In this document: one piece after another, positions 15,278 through 24,416 of the stretch | Layout: every line of letters starts with the position of its first letter | How positions within the stretch are numbered: the first letter of the stretch is position 1 | DNA from: Micromonospora profundi | GTDB taxonomy: Bacteria; Actinomycetota; Actinomycetes; Mycobacteriales; Micromonosporaceae | Direction of reading: 5' to 3' | Assembly: GCF_011927785.1 (NCBI RefSeq) | Contig: NZ_JAATJK010000001.1 | Coordinates: forward strand, 4,683,001-4,747,000 | Length of the DNA stretch: 64,000 bases | Translations under genes and position numbers: made by a program | The notes under the pieces: generated by a model | What the model was told of the DNA's origin: nothing | Seen by the model: the letters and a program-made list of their open reading frames with translations, nothing else | Database searches by the model: none

Positions 15278-16297
15278 TCACACTGCTGTCTCGGCGTACT
15301 CCGGTAGGCGGCGGGCGACCTCGGCCGGAGAGGGCATGCGGGAGATCTCCTCCGCGATCTCGCGGGCAGCGTCGCGATACGCCACGTTGCCGTGCTGCGG
15401 CAGCAGCGTGTGGACCTGCTCGGCGATGGCGTCCGCGGTCACCGCCCCGGGGAGCAGCCGCAGGCCGGCACCGGCGGCGGTCACCGCATCCGCGTTGGAG
15501 AACTGGTCGGCACCCTGCGGCACCATCAACTGGGGTACGCCGGCCGCGAGCGCGCCGAGTGTGGTGTTGCTGCCTCCGTGGTGCACCACCACGTCGACAA
15601 GCGGCAGCAGCTCCGCCTGCGGCACCCACTGCTGAACGGTGACGTGCCCGGGGATCTCCCCAAGCTCCTCCACTGGCACCCCGCCCGCCGCGACAACCAC
15701 CTGCGCGTCCAGCGGCGCCAGAGCGGCGATGGCCGTCCTGAACAACTCTGCCGTACCGAACGCGGTGCCGAGGGTGAGGTAGATCAACGGCTGGGACGTC
15801 CGACCGCCGGCCCGCACGGGTAGCGGGGCCGGTGTGGAGAAGGGGACCGGTCGCAGCTCGATCCGACGTTCCGTGGCGAGGAAGCTCCGCTCCTGGAGCG
15901 AGGGCGGGCAGATGTCGATGTGCGGCCGGCCGCCGACCTCGGCGTTCCTGGTGGGCAGTTCGAGGCCGATGCCGTCCGGGTACATCCGGCCGAACCCGTG
16001 CCAGAGGCCCGGGATGCCGGCACGACGAGCGGCGATCGCCGCCCCCGGCAACCCCCACTCGTGCACCACCAGGTCGGGGCTCAGGCGCGCGAATTCCGGT
16101 TCGAGGTCCTCGGCGTACGCCTCGTAGAACACGTCGCCGGGACGGAACGGCCGCAGACCGTTCGCGGCGAGCGGCGCGTGCACAGCCGGGCCCGCGGCGA
16201 AGTGGACCTCGTGACCGGCGTCCCGCGCGGCGATCGCCAGTGGGATCAGCGGATAGGTGTGACTGACTGACGAAAGGCTGGCGAACACCACACGCAT
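15278..16297 (-). CDS. GT1-family glycosyltransferase (macrolide/UGT type)
   Basis: A 339-aa GT-B fold enzyme. The N terminus MRVVFASLSSVSHTYPLIPLA is the acceptor-side start typical of antibiotic glycosyltransferases. The C-terminal nucleotide-sugar motif reads VVHHGGSNTTLGALAAGVPQ followed by MVPQGADQFSNADAV. At about 340 residues it is shorter than the usual 390-420. ATG 16297 is preferred over the in-frame ATG 16318 because the conserved strand begins there. The family transfers a sugar from an NDP-sugar to a small hydroxylated acceptor. No biosynthetic cluster surrounds it, so a detoxifying role is as likely as a biosynthetic one. Confidence 0.87.
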   Translation of the reverse strand: MRVVFASLSSVSHTYPLIPLAIAARDAGHEVHFAAGPAVHAPLAANGLRPFRPGDVFYEAYAEDLEPEFARLSPDLVVHEWGLPGAAIAARRAGIPGLWHGFGRMYPDGIGLELPTRNAEVGGRPHIDICPPSLQERSFLATERRIELRPVPFSTPAPLPVRAGGRTSQPLIYLTLGTAFGTAELFRTAIAALAPLDAQVVVAAGGVPVEELGEIPGHVTVQQWVPQAELLPLVDVVVHHGGSNTTLGALAAGVPQLMVPQGADQFSNADAVTAAGAGLRLLPGAVTADAIAEQVHTLLPQHGNVAYRDAAREIAEEISRMPSPAEVARRLPEYAETAV

Positions 16298-16384
16298 GCC
16301 CGGACCATACTGCCGCACCGTCGGCCCGATCGGGTCCGTCGATGCGTATACGGTGGGCTCCGGTCAGGCACGGGGAGGGCGGTC

Positions 16385-17236
16385 ATGCGGCTGCACGTGG
16401 GATGCGCGATGTGGACCCACAGGGCGTGGCAGGGGCGCCTGGTGGCGCATCCGCTGCCACCCACCGAGCGTCTACGGCACTACGCGAGTTGGTGCGACGC
16501 CGTCGAGGGGAACACCACGTTCTACGCCACCCCCGCCCGGGACACTGTGGCGTCATGGGCGGCGCAGACCGATCCCGCCTTCCGGTTCGTCCTCAAACTT
16601 CCCAAGGTCATCACGCACGAGCGACGGCTGGCCGACGCCGAGGGACCGCTCCGCGCATTCCTGGACGCCATCGAGCCGCTCGGCCCGCGCGCCCACGCCA
16701 TCTGGGTCCAACTGCCCGGCTCGTTCGCTCCCGCCGACGTGCCGGCCCTGGGCCGTTTCCTTGGTCAACTCCCGCAATCCCACAGGTACGCCGTGGAGGT
16801 CCGTCACCAGGCGTTCTTCAGCGACACCTCCGCGATCCGACTGCTCGAAGCGACCCTCGCCGGCGTTTCGGCCGAGTGGATCCCCTTCGACACCACAGCG
16901 TTCTTCACGAGCCCGCCGACAAGCGACGCGGAGCGGGACGCCTGGACCAAGAAGCCCCGCCTGCCGCTGCGGTCGTCGGCGCTCACCGACCGCCCGATCG
17001 TCCGCTATCTCGGTCGTGACGACGTCACACGGACGACCGAGGGGTGGCAGGGCTGGGTCGGCATCGTCGCCGACTGGCTGCGTGAGGGCCGCTCCCCGAC
17101 GGTGTTCATCCACACCCCGGACAACGCCGACGCGCCGGTGCTCGCCCGCCGGTTCCACGACGAGGTACGCGCCCGCGTACCCGGCCTCGACGCGTTGCCC
17201 GATCCGATACCTGCCGAACCGCTGACCCTCTTCTGA
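16385..17236 (+). CDS. DUF72 family protein
   Basis: A 283-aa protein with the DUF72 landmarks: an N-terminal LHVGCAMWTHRAWQGRL, the NTTFYATPARDTVASWA stretch, FRFVLKLPKVITHERRL, and a VEVRHQAFFS motif in the middle. GGGAGGG precedes the ATG. The family forms a TIM-barrel-like fold of unknown activity. It is divergent from the glycosyltransferase, with 87 bp between the two start codons. Confidence 0.88.
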   Translation: MRLHVGCAMWTHRAWQGRLVAHPLPPTERLRHYASWCDAVEGNTTFYATPARDTVASWAAQTDPAFRFVLKLPKVITHERRLADAEGPLRAFLDAIEPLGPRAHAIWVQLPGSFAPADVPALGRFLGQLPQSHRYAVEVRHQAFFSDTSAIRLLEATLAGVSAEWIPFDTTAFFTSPPTSDAERDAWTKKPRLPLRSSALTDRPIVRYLGRDDVTRTTEGWQGWVGIVADWLREGRSPTVFIHTPDNADAPVLARRFHDEVRARVPGLDALPDPIPAEPLTLF

Positions 17237-17272
17237 CCAGCGCTGCCGCGCTTCGGACCAGCGCTGGCGTGG

Positions 17273-17307
17273 CGATCGCGATTGCGGAACCGCATTGTCC
17301 GCGATCG
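17273..17307. terminator. Compound inverted repeat between DUF72 and VOC genes
   Basis: Outer arms CGATCGCG (17273-17280) and CGCGATCG (17300-17307) enclose an inner hairpin TGCGG-AA-CCGCA (17283-17294). It could terminate the DUF72 transcript or act as an operator for the VOC gene. Confidence 0.45.
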
Positions 17308-17348
17308 TGGATAGCGTGATCGCCGACGACATCGACGAGGGGGACACG

Positions 17349-17774
17349 ATGAGCCTGCGGGGATTCGCCACACTCAACATCTGGGCCGACGACGTGGCAG
17401 CGGCCACCGAGTGGTACGCGGAGTTCCTGGGCCAGGAGGCGTACTTCCTGCGTCCGGGCCCGGACGGGCGCCCCGCGTACACCGAGTTCCGTATCGGCGA
17501 CTACCAGGGCGAGTTGGGCATCATCGACCGCAGGTGGGCGCCACCCGGGGCGACGGCGCGGACCGGCGGCGTCGTCATGCACTGGCACGTCGACGACCTT
17601 GAGGCCACCGTGGCGCGGCTGTTGGCGATGGGCGCGACGGAGTACCAGCCGATCACGCCGCACGGTGACCAGGGTTTCATCACCGCCTCGGTTGTCGACC
17701 CGTTCGGCAACGTACTTGGCGTGATGACGAACCCGCACTACCTCGACGTGCTCGCCGCACGCGCGACGGCCTGA
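17349..17774 (+). CDS. VOC (glyoxalase/bleomycin-resistance) family protein
   Basis: A 141-aa protein starting MSLRGFATLNIWADDVAAAT; ATG 17349 follows GAGGGGG. Two beta-alpha-beta-beta-beta units are visible: AATEWYAEFLGQEAYFLRPG with the FRIGDYQGELGII strand, then VVMHWHVDDLEATVARLLAM with ASVVDPFGNVLGVMTNPHY. The family covers glyoxalases, dioxygenases and binding proteins; the ligand here is unknown. Candidate metal ligands are His in HWHVDD and Glu/Asp near the C-terminal strands. Confidence 0.88.
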   Translation: MSLRGFATLNIWADDVAAATEWYAEFLGQEAYFLRPGPDGRPAYTEFRIGDYQGELGIIDRRWAPPGATARTGGVVMHWHVDDLEATVARLLAMGATEYQPITPHGDQGFITASVVDPFGNVLGVMTNPHYLDVLAARATA

Positions 17775-17844
17775 CCGGGCGCTCGATGTCGGTGCCTCGT
17801 GGTGCACTGGCGCCGACATCACGGGCCAGGCGGAAGGGCTATTC

Positions 17845-18243
17845 ATGGACACCCGAGAGGCGGCCCGGCGCTGGGCCAGGACGTGGGCCGACGCCTGGCC
17901 GATCAAGGACGCCGAGGCGATCGCCGCCCTCCAGAACGAGAGCGGCGACCACTGGGCCTCGATGTTCCGTCCCTACCGGGGGCGGTCCGGCCTGCGTGCC
18001 TATCTGACGGAGTGCTTCACGGAGGAGTCCCGCCCGGCGCAGGTGTGGTTCGCCGAGCCACGCGTCGATGGCGACACGGCGGCTGTGGAGTACTGGTCGG
18101 TGATCCACGTCGACGACCAGCCCATGACCATCTCCGGCTGCACCGTGCTGCGCTTCGACGAGGCTGGCCTGGTGGCCGAGTCTCGGGACTATTCGCACGC
18201 CACGCAGGGCCGCCACCTGCCACCGGGCGACCTCTTCGGGTGA
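17845..18243 (+). CDS. NTF2-like (SnoaL-type) domain protein
   Basis: A 132-aa cone-shaped-fold candidate starting MDTREAARRWARTWADAW. It has the helix-strand pattern of SnoaL-like proteins: AEAIAALQNESGDHWASMFR, then strands AAVEYWSVIHV and PMTISGCTVLRFDEAGLVAE. GGAAGGG lies before the ATG. Members are isomerases, hydrolases or ligand-binding proteins; the function here is not assignable. It follows the VOC gene by 70 bp and may be co-transcribed. Confidence 0.82.
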   Translation: MDTREAARRWARTWADAWPIKDAEAIAALQNESGDHWASMFRPYRGRSGLRAYLTECFTEESRPAQVWFAEPRVDGDTAAVEYWSVIHVDDQPMTISGCTVLRFDEAGLVAESRDYSHATQGRHLPPGDLFG

Positions 18244-18258
18244 CGTCCAGTTGGCGAC

Positions 18259-19476
18259 TCATGCGTGCTCCTCCCCCCAACCCCCCGCCCGGCGCACCAT
18301 CCTGGCGGCGCGTTCGGTCTCCACACCGCTGGAGATGAGCAGATCGTGCGCGGCGGTCCGAAACTCGCCCACCGCGATCAGCCCCGAATAGCCCAGCCTG
18401 TGCACGTGCGGGCCGGTGGTGATCCGCGAAACCCCACCCTGTGCCTGCCCTACCAACTCGACGCCCTTCAGGATCTGCTCGCGCGTCTCCCGTGGCTCCG
18501 TACCGGCCTGGATCGCCCAGCGCAGGGTCACCAATGACGCGCCCAGCAGGTCGACGGCCGCCGGGAATTCCTCGGGTATCGGTTCGTCGTCTTTGAGGGC
18601 CGTCGTGAGTCGCCGCGTCAGGGACCGCGCGCTGTGTATGGAGCGTTCCAGGTGACGGATGGAATCCGCGTGGAAGGCCAGGGAGTCGCGCTCGCGCCAC
18701 CGCAGGGGCGCCAACCGCACCACCTCCTCGGCCGCGCTGAGCCCTTCGTTCAGCGCGTTGATCTGGGGGGTGAGGCTCCGCAACATGCCGAGGCTCCGTT
18801 CGGCGTCGTCGAGGTTGCGAATGCGCACCGCCGCAGACAGCGAGTGCAGGGCCGTGGCCGAGGAGTTGACGACGGGCTCGGCCAGGCGCAGCAGCGTCCG
18901 CTTCGGGTGGATGGGCACCAGCAGCAGCCCGACCGCCAGCCCGACCAACCCGCCCACCGCGGCGTCGACGAACCGGGGAACGGACAGCTCGTGTACGGGC
19001 GGTTCCAGGGTGGCGATGAGCACCGCGGTGCCACCGGCCTGGGTGATCAGGGAGCCACCACCCTTGAGCAGCACGGCCACGGTGATCGCCAGGATGACGA
19101 CGACACCCGTCTGCCAGGGCCCGATGCCGAAGAACGGCATGAGGAGGTCGCCGACGGCGAGCCCCAGGGTCACCCCGGCCAGCAGCTCGATGGTGCGCCG
19201 CAGACGGGATCCCATCGACGCGGCCACGATGCCGACCGCTGTGGTGGGTGCGACGATCGGCGAGGGATTGTCCAGGAAGTGGTACGCCACGAACCACGCG
19301 ATCGACGCCGCGATGCCCGCCTGAACGGTGAGCAGACCGTACAGGCGCAGCCTCCGGGCGCGGGCGCGTGCCGTGCGCTGTCCCCGCTCCCGCAGGTCGG
19401 CGAGCGTCCGGTGCGCCCGGTCACGCACGTGCGGCTGCGGACCGGGTTCGGCGGCCGGCTGCTGGTTGGCAGGCAC
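18259..19476 (-). CDS. FUSC/aromatic-acid-exporter-like membrane protein
   Basis: A 405-aa protein. The N-terminal half (about residues 45-210) has roughly six hydrophobic helices, including LTVQAGIAASIAWFVAYHFL, the PIVAPTTAVGIVAASMGSR turn and VGGLVGLAVGLLLVPIHP. The C-terminal half is a cytoplasmic helical domain rich in Arg, Glu and Leu. This layout matches the FUSC/aromatic-acid-exporter group. Cargo unknown. It is convergent with the NTF2-like gene, 15 bp apart. Confidence 0.83.
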   Translation of the reverse strand: MPANQQPAAEPGPQPHVRDRAHRTLADLRERGQRTARARARRLRLYGLLTVQAGIAASIAWFVAYHFLDNPSPIVAPTTAVGIVAASMGSRLRRTIELLAGVTLGLAVGDLLMPFFGIGPWQTGVVVILAITVAVLLKGGGSLITQAGGTAVLIATLEPPVHELSVPRFVDAAVGGLVGLAVGLLLVPIHPKRTLLRLAEPVVNSSATALHSLSAAVRIRNLDDAERSLGMLRSLTPQINALNEGLSAAEEVVRLAPLRWRERDSLAFHADSIRHLERSIHSARSLTRRLTTALKDDEPIPEEFPAAVDLLGASLVTLRWAIQAGTEPRETREQILKGVELVGQAQGGVSRITTGPHVHRLGYSGLIAVGEFRTAAHDLLISSGVETERAARMVRRAGGWGEEHA

Positions 19477-19540
19477 GGCGCCGCTTACCCAGCCAGCACC
19501 AAACTATCCGGTAGGTCAGCAGCGGGTGGAAAGGGCGCAG

Positions 19541-19574
19541 CCGGGCCGGGACGGAGGTTCCCGTCCCGGCCCGG
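19541..19574 (-). terminator. GC-rich hairpin after the secreted GH3 gene
   Basis: Arms CCGGGCCGGGACGG (19541-19554) and CCGTCCCGGCCCGG (19561-19574) are complementary over 14 bp around a 6-base loop. The hairpin begins 7 bases past the GH3 stop in its direction of transcription. Confidence 0.8.
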
Positions 19575-19581
19575 GCACGGG

Positions 19582-22563
19582 TCACCTGATGGAAAAGTCG
19601 GCAAGCCGCAGCGCCGAGCCGAACACCAGGTACACGTCGTGGGTGCCGGCGGCACCCGCCAGCCTGGTGCTCACGCTGGCGTACCGGTAGTCGTCACCGG
19701 TGCTGGGCACGGCGGCCGTGCCGAGCAACCGTCCGGTGGGCGAGCCCAGCCGGATCTGAATGGTGCCGGCGCCCGCGCCGGCCCTTGCCACCTTCGCGGT
19801 AAAGGTGTGGACGCCAGGGCGCAGAGCGGAGCCGTCGAACGAGATCCACTGGCCGGCGGCGGTGGCGCCCACTGCCGTACCGCTGGGTTTCGTCTCGTCG
19901 ACGAGCCGGACTCCGGCGTACCTGTCGAAGTTCTCCGCCCGAGTGGGTCGGGACAGGTCACGCGCCGGGATGGTCTCGCCCCGCACCTGGACCGCGGTCC
20001 GGCCCCGGAGGTCCCCGACGGACGCGCCGATCAGGAGATCGTAGGTGGACGACTCGACCACCCAACGGCTGCGGGTGACATCCCAGTGCGCCAGGTCGGC
20101 GGCGGACAGCCGCAGCGTCGCGGTACGGGTCTGCCCGGCCGGGATCTGCACCCGCTGGAACGCCTTGAGCGCCCGGAGCGGAGTCTTGTCCCGCGAGGTG
20201 CGCTGGTGGGTGTAGAGCTGCACCACCTCGGCCCCGGCCCGGCTGCCGACGTTCGTCACGTCGACCCGGACCGTGATGGTGCCGTCGGCCCGTACCGACC
20301 GCGCGTCGACGCGGGGCTGGCCGTACCGGAACCGGGTGTACGACAGCCCGTGGCCGAACGGGTAGAGCGGCTTCGCGCTGCTGTACAGGTACGTCTGGTC
20401 GGACGAGATGATGTCGTACTCCAGCAGGTCCGGCGGCAGTTGCCGGTCCGAGCGGTACCAGGTCTGGGTGAGCTTGCCGGACGGGTTGCGGTCGCCGAAC
20501 AGGACGTCGGCGATGGCGTGCCCGGTCTCGGCGCCCGCGTGGGTGGTCCAGACGATTGCCGGGACGTGCTCCTGCTCCCAGCCGGTGGTGACCGGGTAGC
20601 TGGTCTGGAGCACCAGCACGGTACGCGGGTTGGCCCTGGTCACGGCCTTGACCAGCGCCTCCTGGCCGGCGCTCAGCGCCATCGACGTGCGGTCGTGCGC
20701 CTCGCGGCCGTTGATGAACGGGTTGCTGCCGACCACGAGCACGGCGGTGTCGGCAGCCCTGGCCGCGGCGACCGCCCTGTCGATTCCGCTGCTGATCACG
20801 TCACGGCTGAAGTGGGTGGCGTCGGCCGCCGTGGTGGCGCCGAGCGTGAGGGCACCGTCGGCACCGACGGTGATGTACCGCTCGGGGCCGAACCAGCTCT
20901 CCTTGGTCTCGTAGCCGGCGTAGCGCAGCGCGACGGTTCCGTCGGCCTGCGGCTCCAGCTTGAACTGCTGCTGCACGTACCAACCGTTTGGCTGCTCGTC
21001 GCGGGTGAGGAACGGCCCCCAGTTGTAGCCGAGGTAGCGGCCGTTGGCGGCGTTGCGCAGCGTCACCACGTCCTGGCCCCAGTCCACCACGTCGAACTGG
21101 GCGGCGGCGGAGGCCGTGGTGCCGGTGGCGGCGACCGGATCGGCGTCGGTGGTGCCGGTGGCAGTGACGTACCGGCCAGCCGGGTCCTTCAGGGTGATCC
21201 GGTCGGCCCCGTCGAGCCCGGTGACGCTGGCTGCGCTGCCCAGCCGTTCGCGGATGCCGTCGAGCGCCGTCACCTGGTACGGCAGGTCGCCGCCGTACCA
21301 GTCGGTGTAGAGGGTGTCGGCCAGCGGGCCGAGCACTGCCACCTTGCGGGTCCGGGTCGGGTCCAGCGGAAGTGCCTGCCGGGAGTTCTTGAGCAGCACC
21401 ATCGCCTCGCCGGCGGCCTGCCGGGCCAGGCGCTGGTGTTCGGGGCTGTTGATGACGTCAGGGGTGATGCCGCCGTACCGGCCGCCGCCAGGGTCGAACT
21501 CACCCAGCCGGATCCGGAGGTTCAGGGTCTCCCGGATGCGGGCGTCGATGTCGCGCTCGGTGAGCAGCCCGGTCGCCAGTGCCTGCTTGATGGCGGTGAC
21601 TGTCGGCTGCGCGTTCGTGTCGTCGGTGATGAAGCTGTTGGCGCCGGCCTTGACGATGGCGGCGTTCCCCTCGGGCAGTGTCGCGTAGTACCCCTGGGAG
21701 CCGATGAGGTTGTTCGGTGCCCAGGCGTCGGTCACGTTCATCAGCGGCTTGTCGGTCCAGCCGCGGATCACCGTGGCGAGGTCCGGGTCCACCGTCGCGG
21801 GGCGGCCGTTGACCAGGTTGTACGAGGCCATCACCCCGGTCGCCGCGTCGGCGGCGATTGCCGGTTTGAACGCGGCGCGCTCGTACTCGTTGAGCACCCG
21901 AGGGGGCACGTTCGAGGACGTGACGTCGCGGCGTACCTCGTTGTTGTAGGCCAGGTAGTGCTTGAGGGTCGGTGCGCTCTTGAGGTGGTCGGGGTCCCCG
22001 CCGGTCATCCCGGAGCCGTACGCCGTGGAGATCGCGGCGGTGAGCGTCGGGTCCTCCGAGTAGCCCTCCTCGTTGCGGCCCCAGCGGGGGTCGCGGAGCA
22101 GGTTGACCACCGGCGCCCACAGGTTGAGCCCCCAGACCCGGGGATTCTGCGCGTGGTGGCCGCGCGCCTCGTCGCCGACGGCCGAGCCGACCCGCTGGAT
22201 CAGGTCCGGGTTCCAGGTGCTCGCCATGCCCACCGGCTGCGGGAACGTCGTCCCCTTGGCCTTCACCACCGCGCCGTTGTTGTCGATGTCGGTCGACCAG
22301 GCGATCCCGTGCAGCGCCTCGGTGCCGGTCTTGAACAGGCCGATGCCCAGCCGTGGGATGGCCGGTTGGTACTGGTGCAGCATCGAGATCTTCTCGTCCT
22401 GGGTGAGCCGGCCGAGCAGATCGTCGACGCGGGCGTTCACGGGCAGGTGAGGATCTCGGAACGGGTACGTGGGTTCGGCGAGTGCCGTGCCGGGGACGAC
22501 CGGCAGGGCGAGCAGGGCGAGCGCGAGCGCGGTGATTCCGCGCCGGAGGCGCCTGTTCCGCAT
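19582..22563 (-). CDS. Secreted multi-domain GH3 glycoside hydrolase (beta-xylosidase/glucosidase type)
   Basis: A 993-aa protein. ATG 22563 follows GAGGAG. A Sec signal peptide (RRLRRGITALALALLALPVVPGTALA) covers residues 1 to about 29. The GH3 barrel follows, with TLKHYLAYNNEVRRD and nucleophile Asp279 in MNVTDAWAP. The (alpha/beta)6 sandwich is interrupted at about residues 445-590 by a beta-trefoil-like insert with fascin/ricin-style repeats (GRYVTATGTT, GRYLGYNWGP, ERYITVGADG). It then resumes with VLVVGSNPFINGREAHDRTS. An FN3-like domain (VRVDVTNVGSRAGAEVVQLY) and a C-terminal CBM6-like beta-sandwich (FDRYAGVRLVDETKPSGTAV onward) complete it. It probably acts outside the cell on plant polysaccharide or plant-derived glycosides; the exact specificity cannot be read. 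Regulation is likely by a LacI-family protein at 22661-22674. Confidence 0.9.
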   Translation of the reverse strand: MRNRRLRRGITALALALLALPVVPGTALAEPTYPFRDPHLPVNARVDDLLGRLTQDEKISMLHQYQPAIPRLGIGLFKTGTEALHGIAWSTDIDNNGAVVKAKGTTFPQPVGMASTWNPDLIQRVGSAVGDEARGHHAQNPRVWGLNLWAPVVNLLRDPRWGRNEEGYSEDPTLTAAISTAYGSGMTGGDPDHLKSAPTLKHYLAYNNEVRRDVTSSNVPPRVLNEYERAAFKPAIAADAATGVMASYNLVNGRPATVDPDLATVIRGWTDKPLMNVTDAWAPNNLIGSQGYYATLPEGNAAIVKAGANSFITDDTNAQPTVTAIKQALATGLLTERDIDARIRETLNLRIRLGEFDPGGGRYGGITPDVINSPEHQRLARQAAGEAMVLLKNSRQALPLDPTRTRKVAVLGPLADTLYTDWYGGDLPYQVTALDGIRERLGSAASVTGLDGADRITLKDPAGRYVTATGTTDADPVAATGTTASAAAQFDVVDWGQDVVTLRNAANGRYLGYNWGPFLTRDEQPNGWYVQQQFKLEPQADGTVALRYAGYETKESWFGPERYITVGADGALTLGATTAADATHFSRDVISSGIDRAVAAARAADTAVLVVGSNPFINGREAHDRTSMALSAGQEALVKAVTRANPRTVLVLQTSYPVTTGWEQEHVPAIVWTTHAGAETGHAIADVLFGDRNPSGKLTQTWYRSDRQLPPDLLEYDIISSDQTYLYSSAKPLYPFGHGLSYTRFRYGQPRVDARSVRADGTITVRVDVTNVGSRAGAEVVQLYTHQRTSRDKTPLRALKAFQRVQIPAGQTRTATLRLSAADLAHWDVTRSRWVVESSTYDLLIGASVGDLRGRTAVQVRGETIPARDLSRPTRAENFDRYAGVRLVDETKPSGTAVGATAAGQWISFDGSALRPGVHTFTAKVARAGAGAGTIQIRLGSPTGRLLGTAAVPSTGDDYRYASVSTRLAGAAGTHDVYLVFGSALRLADFSIR

Positions 22564-22660
22564 GCGGTTCTCCTCGTGTCGTGCGGCAGATGCCCAGGGG
22601 GCGCCGAGATCGGCGTGGTCAGGCTCGACACCCTGCCGGAGGGCCCGGGAATCGAGGTCG

Positions 22661-22674
22661 TCGAAGCGCTTCGA
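22661..22674. promoter_or_regulatory. LacI-family-type operator upstream of the GH3 gene
   Basis: TCGAAGCGCTTCGA is a perfect 14-bp palindrome with a central CG, the usual form of LacI-family operators. It lies 97-111 bp upstream of the GH3 start codon. Confidence 0.65.
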
Positions 22675-22788
22675 TGACCCGGCGGCGATGCCACGGCCGC
22701 AATTGGTGGTGATGGGCGCAACTATAGACGCGCGCCTATGAATGGCAAGAGCGTGCGCGGTGCCGGGGCGGCCGGGATTCCGCGTGCG

Positions 22789-22823
22789 GCGGGCGGGCCC
22801 GGTGTCGCACCGAGCCCGCCCGC
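22789..22823 (-). terminator. Long hairpin terminator after the GH62 gene
   Basis: Outer arms GCGGGCGGGC (22789-22798) and GCCCGCCCGC (22814-22823) enclose inner arms CGGTG and CACCG around a TCG loop. It lies about 50 bases past the GH62 stop. Confidence 0.8.
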
Positions 22824-22874
22824 TGCGGGTCGAGCCTGTTCGTCCGGCCTGGTCTGCGCCGGAGTCGACTGCTG

Positions 22875-24317
22875 TCAGCGTTGCAGGGTCAGCAGGCCCG
22901 GACGGTAGGGCAGCAGACCGTAGTCACCGCCGGAGTTGGGCGAGCGGCCCTGGTACAGCAGTTGCAGGTTGCACGGATCCACAGTCATCGTCTGATCGGC
23001 GTTGGTCCGCAACAACTCACCATGGCTGATGTCATTGGTCCACGTCGCGCCACTGTTGGCCTTACCCGCGAACGGGTTGCTCTCCGTGGCCGCCTGCGGC
23101 GTCCACGACCCACCCAAACTGGTGGCCGTGAACGACCGGAAGTACCGACCCTGCGACCCGATCGCCTCCACGATCATCAGATACCGGCTCTGACCCTGAA
23201 GCTTGTAGACCTGCACCGCCTCGAACAAGTTGTTCGTCGAGTCACTCATGATCGTCGTGTAGTTGCTGCCGAAACTGCCCGGGAAGTTCCCGATCGGCAT
23301 ACTCGCCCGATAGATCTTGCCGTTGTCCCCGGCGAAGAACAGATACATGTTCTGATCGTCACCGATCACCGCCTGATCAATCGGACCCGTACCCGAACCC
23401 GAGATACTCCCGGTGAACAACGGCTGCGCCGACGACCACCCGTTAGCATTCGTCGGATCCGTCGAGGTCCGATACGAGAACGCCGTCGGACCCCACTGAT
23501 ACGCCAACACCCAGATGTTGCGCGGCGCGAAGTAGAACAACGACGGCGCCACAGTCGCCGACGACATCGCGTTCTGCGACGCCGACGCCATCTCGGAGTA
23601 GTTCGTGAACAAGCTGAAGTTCATCGAACCCCACCGCGTACCCGTGTCATGCGTGGTCGCATACACCAACTGCCGACCGTTGTACGGCGCCACAGTGAAG
23701 TCCTTCAACGACACCCAACCCGACCTCGGCTGCGCCAACACACCAGTCGACGACCACCGGTACGTCGACGGCAGGTTGCAGGGGGTGGGTGGCGGAGTCG
23801 TCGGAGGTGGAGTCGTAGGCGGCGGGGTGGTCGCAGGCGGGGTTGTCGGTGGCGGTGACGTCGGCGGCGGAGGCGTCGGGCCCGGAGGGCTCGGCACCGT
23901 ACCGCCGGTGCACGTCACGCCGTTGAGGGCGAAGCTCGACGGCACCGGGTTGCTGCTCGTCCACGATCCGTTGAAGCCGAACGAGGTCGAGCCGTTGGTG
24001 GGGATCGAGCCGTTGTAACTCACGTTCCGCGCGGTCACCGCCGCGCCGCTCTGCGTCAGCGACGTGTTCCACGACTGGGTGACGGTCTGCCCGGCATCGA
24101 ACGACCAGGTCAACGTCCAACTGCTCACTGGATCACCGAGGTTGGTGATCGTCACGTTGGCACCGAAACCGCCCTGCCACTGGGACGGCACCGCGTAGTC
24201 CACCGAACAGCCTGCGGCTGCGGCACCGGCAGGCATCGCCGCGACCACCGTCGCCGACACCAGCAACGCGACGCCAGCCGATGCCAGACCGACATTCGTT
24301 GCTCTGGATCTGACCAT
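22875..24317 (-). CDS. Secreted CBM2-GH62 alpha-L-arabinofuranosidase
   Basis: A 480-aa protein. ATG 24317 is preceded by AGGAGGG. A signal peptide covers about residues 1-34. A CBM2 module (about 36-136) follows, beginning [20 protein letters not shown], with conserved Trp residues and Cys at both ends (GVTCTGG). Next comes a Pro/Thr linker made of PPPTTPP repeats (about 140-175). The catalytic GH62 domain (about 180-480) shows [42 protein letters not shown] and the [26 protein letters not shown] core. GH62 enzymes release arabinose side chains from arabinoxylan; CBM2 binds cellulose or xylan. A CebR-type operator lies upstream. Confidence 0.93.
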   Translation of the reverse strand: MVRSRATNVGLASAGVALLVSATVVAAMPAGAAAAGCSVDYAVPSQWQGGFGANVTITNLGDPVSSWTLTWSFDAGQTVTQSWNTSLTQSGAAVTARNVSYNGSIPTNGSTSFGFNGSWTSSNPVPSSFALNGVTCTGGTVPSPPGPTPPPPTSPPPTTPPATTPPPTTPPPTTPPPTPCNLPSTYRWSSTGVLAQPRSGWVSLKDFTVAPYNGRQLVYATTHDTGTRWGSMNFSLFTNYSEMASASQNAMSSATVAPSLFYFAPRNIWVLAYQWGPTAFSYRTSTDPTNANGWSSAQPLFTGSISGSGTGPIDQAVIGDDQNMYLFFAGDNGKIYRASMPIGNFPGSFGSNYTTIMSDSTNNLFEAVQVYKLQGQSRYLMIVEAIGSQGRYFRSFTATSLGGSWTPQAATESNPFAGKANSGATWTNDISHGELLRTNADQTMTVDPCNLQLLYQGRSPNSGGDYGLLPYRPGLLTLQR

Positions 24318-24370
24318 GAAGCACCCTCCTAACGGGTCGGCGGCCGAGGCATTCGCGAGGATGATTGTTT

Positions 24371-24384
24371 TGTGAACGTTAACA
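24371..24384. promoter_or_regulatory. Second LacI-type palindrome upstream of GH62
   Basis: TGTGAACGTTAACA is a near-palindrome with central AACGTT and one mismatched pair. It lies about 55-67 bp upstream of the GH62 start codon, nearer than the CebR-like box. A second LacI-family regulator is possible. Confidence 0.45.
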
Positions 24385-24402
24385 GCCGCGTCAGGTATGT
24401 TA

Positions 24403-24416
24403 CGGGAGCGCTCCCA
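24403..24416. promoter_or_regulatory. CebR-like operator upstream of GH62
   Basis: Read on the minus strand the site is TGGGAGCGCTCCCG, matching 13 of 14 positions of the CebR consensus TGGGAGCGCTCCCA. CebR is the LacI-family repressor of cellulose-utilisation genes in actinobacteria and is released by cello-oligosaccharides. Confidence 0.8.

Larger units (their letters stand above)
22564..22874. other. Intergenic region between GH3 and GH62 genes
   Basis: Contains the GH3 control region with its operator, and the GH62 terminator. No gene seen. Confidence 0.6.

Noticed and set aside
15278..16297. The glycosyltransferase as part of the NRPS cluster
   Set aside because: It is more than 13 kb from the operon, with unrelated genes between them.
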